Translations under genes and position numbers: made by a program
Shown here: piece by piece, positions 6,529 through 9,321 of the stretch
Position numbering within the stretch: position 1 is the stretch's first letter
Layout of the letters: each line of letters begins with the position of its first letter
The notes under the pieces: model-generated
Database searches by the model: none
What the model was told of the DNA's origin: nothing
What the model saw: only the letters and a program-made list of their open reading frames with translations
Source: Halarsenatibacter sp964462585
GTDB lineage: Bacteria; Bacillota; Halanaerobiia; Halanaerobiales; Halarsenatibacteraceae
Reading direction: 5' to 3'
NCBI GenBank assembly: GCA_964462585.1
Contig: CAYXAK010000071.1
Location: 1 to 9,321 of the forward strand
DNA length: 9,321 nucleotides

Positions 6529-7077
6529 TCAGCTCTTAACTGCCACCACAGCCGCCGCAAATATTATGGCCGGCATAACCCAGCTCAAACCGGAAAAATA
6601 GCTGAAGCCATAGAAGGCCAGAACGATCGATATAAACGAGAAAAGCTGAAAGCCTGTGCCGGAAGTTATGAGCTTAAAATAATATTCAACACCCCAGTAT
6701 ATGTTGCCCAAAAACCAGAGCAGAGTAACCAGTGTGGCCACCTGGGTGGAGATGGCCGGGCTCAAAAATTCAAAACTGCCCAGCAGCGGAAAGAATATGG
6801 GTGAGCCCCCCTCAAAGACAACGGGATAAAAATAATATGAAAGATAAACCGCAACCCCCAGAAATAAACCCATCCCTATAAATCTGTTTATTCTTCTTTT
6901 CCTCCGTCCTGTCAGATGATACCAGATGAGCGGAACCAGAATACTGTGAGTTATAGCAGAGCGGTGAACTATGAACCCGCTTACGCTGAACTCCAGGTCC
7001 AGCTCCGGCAGTATTATGCCGGCCAGCAGCGCCAGAAAGAAAAGCAGCAAACCGATTATGTAATTTATTGGCTTCAT
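6529..7077 (-). CDS. Multi-pass membrane protein with HRSAITHS motif (YdjM-like?)
   Basis: This 182-residue protein has about five hydrophobic segments (roughly 5-24, 66-84, 110-128, 143-160, 163-180). Between the first and second it carries ELDLEF (25-30) and then HRSAITHSIL (38-47). Acidic residues followed by HR-x-x-THS resemble the putative metal site of YdjM/COG1988-type membrane-bound hydrolases, which have D-x-D and HRGxTHS; here the two His residues are one position farther apart. I treat the similarity as suggestive, not proven. The frame also has an ATG at 7098, but GGGAGG sits 6 bases before the ATG at 7077, which is the likely start. A perfect inverted repeat lies upstream. No partner gene is obvious. 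Confidence 0.7.
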   Translation of the reverse strand: MKPINYIIGLLLFFLALLAGIILPELDLEFSVSGFIVHRSAITHSILVPLIWYHLTGRRKRRINRFIGMGLFLGVAVYLSYYFYPVVFEGGSPIFFPLLGSFEFLSPAISTQVATLVTLLWFLGNIYWGVEYYFKLITSGTGFQLFSFISIVLAFYGFSYFSGLSWVMPAIIFAAAVVAVKS

Positions 7078-7108
7078 GTCATACCTCCCTTTCGACATTT
7101 ATATTTAA

Positions 7109-7128
7109 AGGATTTTGCTGAAAATCCT
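7109..7128 (-). repeat. Perfect 8-bp inverted repeat upstream of the membrane protein gene
   Basis: On the minus strand AGGATTTT, a 4-base centre CAGC, then AAAATCCT. It lies 31 bases before the ATG at 7077, next to a TATAAA-like -10 (7105-7100), where an operator or a 5' leader hairpin would be expected. No good -35 was found. The T-rich sequence after it (TTTAAAT) is too short and broken for a strong terminator. Confidence 0.5.
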
Positions 7129-7190
7129 GCTTTTCACCTGCATAAAGGGAAAATATGACCAAAAAATAAATTATGGTTTTACCCAAAAAT

Positions 7191-7216
7191 AAAAAATCCC
7201 CGGACAATCCCGGGGG
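7191..7216 (-). terminator. Rho-independent terminator of the 99-residue gene
   Basis: Minus strand: CCCCGG, loop GATTGT, CCGGGG (7215-7198), then A and six T (7196-7191) followed by more A/T. The stem is G+C only, with a possible extra G-U pair at the base. It lies about 36 bases after the stop at 7252 and closes that transcription unit. Confidence 0.85.
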
Positions 7217-7251
7217 AATCAGAGCAGAAATATATTGACCTTCAGCCTTAT

Positions 7252-7551
7252 TCAGACATAATTTTTTAGAGCATCAGAGACTCTATCCCTGAGTCGATTG
7301 CGCAAACTTTCGATTGTGAGATCATCTTCAGCTGCTATTTTTATCTTTATTATGTTGTCCCTGTATTCATCCTCAAAAAATGACTCACCTTTGCTGCGCC
7401 TGGCACCTCGAGCGATTATCTCCATATTTCTGAAGCGGTAGGGGAAATTTTCATCGAATTCCAGCAGAAAATATCTGTAGAAGTTATCGGGCAGCTCTTC
7501 AGCCTCAGCTGTTAGCTCCTGAAAAACTTCAGGCAGATCTCCATCCACCAT
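7252..7551 (-). CDS. Unrecognised acidic 99-residue protein
   Basis: I do not recognise this family. The protein is soluble, rich in Glu/Asp and Arg, with no membrane segment and no Cys. The first 25 residues look helical (VFQELTAEAEELPDNF), the middle holds YRYFLLEFDENFPYRFRNMEIIARGARRS, and a likely strand NIIKIKIA (65-72) leads into a C-terminal helix ending SDALKNYV. The ATG at 7551 has GGGAGG 8 bases upstream, so the start is firm. The gene has its own good promoter, a palindrome at the predicted start site, a long leader and a strong terminator, all of which argue that it is real and regulated. It is divergent from nothing and lies downstream of the dps terminators. A small stress or regulatory protein would fit, but that is a guess. 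Confidence 0.75.
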   Translation of the reverse strand: MVDGDLPEVFQELTAEAEELPDNFYRYFLLEFDENFPYRFRNMEIIARGARRSKGESFFEDEYRDNIIKIKIAAEDDLTIESLRNRLRDRVSDALKNYV

Positions 7552-7725
7552 GAAAGTTACCTCCCTTGCTGTATTGTGAGGCTAACACTGCAGCTCCTGC
7601 CAGGCTGGCTAAGCTCAACTTCACTCCAGCTCATCCTGCCTCCTGTCGCATGGCTGTCAACAATCACCCTGCATTTACATTTTACCATCTCTTAGCTTTC
7701 ATATTCAACATTTATATATCAATTG
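7552..7725 (-). other. Long 5' leader of the 99-residue gene
   Basis: About 170 bases separate the predicted transcription start from the ATG at 7551. The left part is rich in short complementary pieces: GCTGG / CCAGC, GAGGC / GCCTC, and GCTG...CAGC directly before the AAGGGAGG ribosome site, so it could fold and gate translation. I see none of the conserved cores of glycine, cobalamin, TPP, SAM, fluoride, ZTP or c-di-GMP riboswitches. A candidate structured leader only. Confidence 0.4.
7557..7634 (-). CDS. Possible 25-codon upstream micro-ORF
   Basis: In the leader of the 99-residue gene an ATG (7634-7632) follows AGGAGG by 4 bases and opens a frame MSWSEVELSQPGR... of 25 codons. Its stop TAA (7559-7557) overlaps the GGGAGG ribosome site of the next gene, six bases before that gene's ATG. 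This arrangement suits a leader peptide that couples or controls downstream translation. The spacing to its ribosome site is short and no homologue is known to me, so it may be chance. Confidence 0.35.
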   Translation of the reverse strand: MSWSEVELSQPGRSCSVSLTIQQGR

Positions 7726-7728
7726 ATA
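7717..7728 (-). promoter_or_regulatory. Perfect 12-bp palindrome at the transcription start of the 99-residue gene
   Basis: TATCAATTGATA is a perfect palindrome placed 3 bases downstream of the -10 box and over the predicted start point. That is the usual position of a repressor operator. The A+T richness makes chance more likely than for a mixed sequence. Confidence 0.5.
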
Positions 7729-7731
7729 AAT

Positions 7732-7760
7732 ATTATGATAAAATAGCAGTAATATTTCAA
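7732..7760 (-). promoter_or_regulatory. Sigma-A promoter of the 99-residue gene
   Basis: -35 TTGAAA (7760-7755, 5 of 6), exactly 17 bases, -10 CATAAT (7737-7732, 5 of 6). Expected start near 7725. It lies downstream of the two terminator-like hairpins after dps, so the gene appears to be an independent unit. Confidence 0.72.
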
Positions 7761-7783
7761 GAAAGCCTGAAAGATAGCTTTCA
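7761..7783 (-). repeat. Nested inverted repeats just upstream of the -35 box
   Basis: TGAAAG-CTAT-CTTTCA (7783-7768) is a perfect 6-bp inverted repeat, and the same bases offer an alternative GAAAGC/GCTTTC pair (7782-7777 with 7766-7761). The element ends next to the -35 hexamer, where activators commonly bind. Its function is inferred from position only. Confidence 0.4.
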
Positions 7784-7800
7784 CCCCGCCCCTGCAGACA

Positions 7801-7856
7801 AAAAAATAAAGGCTTTAAGGGGATTACCGCTGCCATCGATGATCTCCCCTTAAAGC
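7801..7856 (-). terminator. Strong 12-bp hairpin with T-run after dps
   Basis: Minus strand: GCTTTAAGGGGA (7856-7845), a 21-base loop, TCCCCTTAAAGC (7823-7812), then C, TTTA and six T (7806-7801). The stem is perfect over 12 bp. The loop is unusually long for a terminator and contains the palindrome ATCGAT. It is the second of two terminators behind dps. Confidence 0.75.
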
Positions 7857-7865
7857 TCTCTTTAC

Positions 7866-7892
7866 AAAAAAGCAGTGCTGTTTTAAGCTGCT
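7866..7892 (-). terminator. Weaker first terminator-like hairpin after dps
   Basis: AGCAG / CTGCT (5 bp, 7892-7888 and 7875-7871) with a 12-base loop, followed by five T (7870-7866), about 23 bases after the dps stop. The stem is short; the stronger hairpin at 7812-7856 probably does most of the termination. Confidence 0.4.
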
Positions 7893-7914
7893 GTGAGCTA
7901 ACCCCTGCTGTGAT

Positions 7915-8352
7915 TTATCCGGCCAGCATGCTCTCCAGGAACCAGATCTTGAGGTTATAGTAATCTATATGTTCCTCAAGCTCACCAACTACATCGAATT
8001 CGTCGATTTCATCTGCTGACTCTCTAATCTCAACGGCCATCGATTTCAATTCCTTCAAATCATCGAGCACTATCTCCAGAGCCTCATCCTGATCGAATTC
8101 CCTGGCCTCAAGCTCTTCCACTGTGGCCTCCCGGGCATAATCCTCGATCCTGACCAGGGGCATCTCTCCTTTCATCTTGAGTATCTCTGCGATATCATCG
8201 TAATATACGAAGAATTCCTCGTAGAGTTCCTCTGTGAATTCGTGGATCTGGACGAACTGTCTGCCGACTACATTCCAGTGCAGATTGTGAAGTTTGCTGT
8301 TGAGAACAGCAAGATTTGAAAGATAGACCTGAAGATCATCATAAATTTCCAT
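7915..8352 (-). CDS. dps: Dps-type mini-ferritin (DNA starvation/stress protein)
   Basis: Dps proteins form 12-subunit shells that oxidise Fe(II), usually with hydrogen peroxide, and store it, protecting DNA in the cytoplasm. The 145-residue length and four-helix pattern fit. The intersubunit ferroxidase residues are all present with correct spacing: H25 in LHNLHWNVVG, H37 in QIHEF, D52 and E56 in YDDIAE; H25-H37-D52-E56 reproduces the 12-15-4 spacing of known Dps proteins. KGEMPLV (61-67) follows as in the family. There is almost no basic N-terminal tail, so DNA binding by a tail is unlikely. The ATG has GGAGG 8 bases before it. It is driven by a full-consensus promoter and followed by two hairpin terminators. 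Confidence 0.93.
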   Translation of the reverse strand: MEIYDDLQVYLSNLAVLNSKLHNLHWNVVGRQFVQIHEFTEELYEEFFVYYDDIAEILKMKGEMPLVRIEDYAREATVEELEAREFDQDEALEIVLDDLKELKSMAVEIRESADEIDEFDVVGELEEHIDYYNLKIWFLESMLAG

Positions 8353-8404
8353 TTTATTTCCCTCCAGTTGTGATAATTAGTCTGCAGTTAAATCCATATT
8401 TAAC

Positions 8405-8442
8405 CAGCAATTTATTCTTATCAATAACTATTATTAATTATA
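8405..8442 (-). promoter_or_regulatory. Candidate PerR/Fur-type operator region of dps
   Basis: From the -10 box into the leader the sequence is nearly all A/T with dyads: ATATAAT-T-AATAATA over the -10, AATAA-TAG-TTATT, and TTATT-GATAAG-AATAA. The first resembles a PerR box (TTATAAT-N-ATTATAA) at about 10 of 14 positions. Peroxide- or iron-responsive control of dps by PerR or Fur is well known in firmicutes, but A+T richness makes such matches easy, so this is tentative. Confidence 0.3.
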
Positions 8443-8465
8443 TACACTGCAATCACATATGTCAA
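8437..8465 (-). promoter_or_regulatory. Full-consensus sigma-A promoter of dps
   Basis: TTGACA (8465-8460), exactly 17 bases, TATAAT (8442-8437). Both hexamers match consensus at all positions. The predicted start near 8430 gives a leader of about 78 bases to the ATG at 8352. Confidence 0.88.
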
Positions 8466-8466
8466 G

Positions 8467-8477
8467 GGAGAATCTCC
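8467..8477 (-). promoter_or_regulatory. Short palindrome abutting the dps -35 box
   Basis: GGAGATTCTCC (GGAGA-T-TCTCC) lies one base upstream of TTGACA and 14 bases after the chemotaxis gene stop. There is no T-run, so it is not a convincing terminator; a regulator site is possible. It is short enough to be chance. Confidence 0.3.
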
Positions 8478-8490
8478 AATTATTCGTATT

Positions 8491-9321
8491 TCATTCAAAT
8501 CTGGCCAGCTTTCTTCTCAGTGAGGCTGCCTGCTCGAACAATTTTTCATTGGTGGAGCGCAGCTCGGATACGAAATCAGACTGCTCCTCGATAGAAGCGG
8601 ATATCTCCTCGGCACTGGCCGCAAACTCCTGAGAGGAAGAGGCCAGATCCTGAAAAATCTCATTGAGATCGCCTTTCTGCTCCTTCAAATTTTCCAGAGA
8701 GATGTTGAACTGCTCCAGTATTTCATCCTGTTCCTGCAGCTTTTCCTCCAGGTCGGCAAAGGCACTGCGAACGGAATCTACACTCTCTATCTGTTCTTTT
8801 GAGGTTTTCCGCAAATTTCCGCCCCTCTCCAGAGCCTCCTCGATCTCATCTATCAGCTCCTGGACTGTACTGCTTATCTCCTGCACAAAACTATCGGTCT
8901 CGGTGGAAAGCTGTCTTATCTCCTCGGCCACCACGCCAAAACCCTGGCCCTTCTCACCGGCCCGGGCCGCCTCGATTGAAGCATTTAAAGCCAGCAGATT
9001 TATCTGTTCGGCCACATCCTGAATTTTTCTGTTTATGCTGGAGATATCCTCGGTTCTGCTGCCCACATTCTCAACCACATTTACAAGCTTCTGGATGGAT
9101 CCATCATTGCGCCGGGACTTTTCATCCAGCTTCTTCATCTCACTGGAATTGATCCGGCGAAAATCGTCCATTTCATCGCATAGATTCCGGATCTCCTCCA
9201 TATGATCACTGACCTCTTTTAGCACTGTCCCCAGATCCTCCAGTTCCTCATTGCCCCTGTTGATGCCGGCGGCCTGCTCTTCAGCTCCGGCAGCCATATC
9301 CTCAGAGGAGCTGGCTATTTC
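8491..9321 (-). CDS. Methyl-accepting chemotaxis protein, C-terminal signalling domain (5' end outside window)
   Basis: The frame is open through the window edge, entering with EIASSSEDMAAGAEEQAAGIN, so about 276 C-terminal residues are seen and the sensor part is missing. This is the cytoplasmic coiled-coil hairpin that contacts CheW and CheA. The tip is unmistakable: EQINLLALNASIEAARAGEKGQGFGVVAEEIRQLS. On both sides run heptad-rich helices with Ala/Glu/Gln/Ser patches that are typical methylation sites (AAGAEEQAAG on the first arm; SSSQEFAASAEEISASIEEQ on the second). It ends with ASLRRKLARFE, as many receptors do. No CheR-docking pentapeptide is visible. An apparent ATG at 9297 is internal to the coding region and not the start. 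Confidence 0.93.
   Translation of the reverse strand, partial: EIASSSEDMAAGAEEQAAGINRGNEELEDLGTVLKEVSDHMEEIRNLCDEMDDFRRINSSEMKKLDEKSRRNDGSIQKLVNVVENVGSRTEDISSINRKIQDVAEQINLLALNASIEAARAGEKGQGFGVVAEEIRQLSTETDSFVQEISSTVQELIDEIEEALERGGNLRKTSKEQIESVDSVRSAFADLEEKLQEQDEILEQFNISLENLKEQKGDLNEIFQDLASSSQEFAASAEEISASIEEQSDFVSELRSTNEKLFEQAASLRRKLARFE

Noticed and set aside
7552..7725. Known riboswitch in the long leader
   Set aside because: I looked for conserved cores of common classes (glycine, cobalamin, TPP, SAM, ZTP, fluoride, c-di-GMP) and found none.
7566..7853. 95-codon plus-strand frame in the gap between dps and the 99-residue gene
   Set aside because: It runs across a good minus-strand promoter and a 12-bp terminator hairpin, has no ribosome site and shows no domain.
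9295..9297. ATG as start of the chemotaxis protein
   Set aside because: The frame continues upstream to the window edge with typical receptor sequence (EIASSSED), so this Met is internal.

Overview
All eleven protein genes lie on the minus strand, so the window reads from right (9321) to left (1). Acidic proteins with many Glu/Asp residues, strong GGAGG-type ribosome binding sites, near-consensus sigma-A promoters, an FMN-type RnfD subunit, a DegV protein and a meso-diaminopimelate dehydrogenase point to a low-to-mid G+C firmicute. The MacA/HlyD-like adaptor next to an FtsX-type permease suits a lineage with an outer membrane. Together these suggest a halophilic anaerobe of the Halanaerobiales. 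That is an inference from style and gene content, not a database result.

Layout in order of transcription: (1) 9321-8491, the C-terminal signalling part of a methyl-accepting chemotaxis protein, cut by the window edge. (2) 8465-7915, a Dps-type mini-ferritin behind a perfect-consensus promoter with AT-rich operator-like sequence, followed by two hairpin terminators. (3) 7760-7191, a self-contained unit for an unrecognised 99-residue acidic protein: good promoter, palindromes on both sides of it, a roughly 170-base leader carrying a possible 25-codon micro-ORF, and a strong terminator. (4) 7128-6529, a multi-pass membrane protein with an HR-S-A-I-T-HS motif, preceded by a perfect inverted repeat. 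(5) 6465-4327, degV, an isolated rnfD-like gene and a 70-residue two-helix membrane protein, probably one operon, with an extended -10 promoter and a large inverted repeat upstream. (6) 4210-3221, meso-diaminopimelate D-dehydrogenase. (7) 3152-2357, a YczE/YitT-type membrane protein with its own promoter, leader hairpin and terminator. (8) 2341-1, a double-domain GNAT acetyltransferase read from a TTG codon, a HlyD/MacA-like adaptor and the first 44 codons of an FtsX/LolC-type permease. The adaptor and permease are 3 bases apart and look like one export system that continues beyond the window.

I see no tRNA, rRNA, CRISPR array, insertion sequence or phage gene. Most of the window is ordinary chromosomal housekeeping and stress content. 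The parts that deserve attention are the orphan rnfD with its small partner, the heavily controlled 99-residue unknown gene with its leader, and several clean palindromes placed at promoters.
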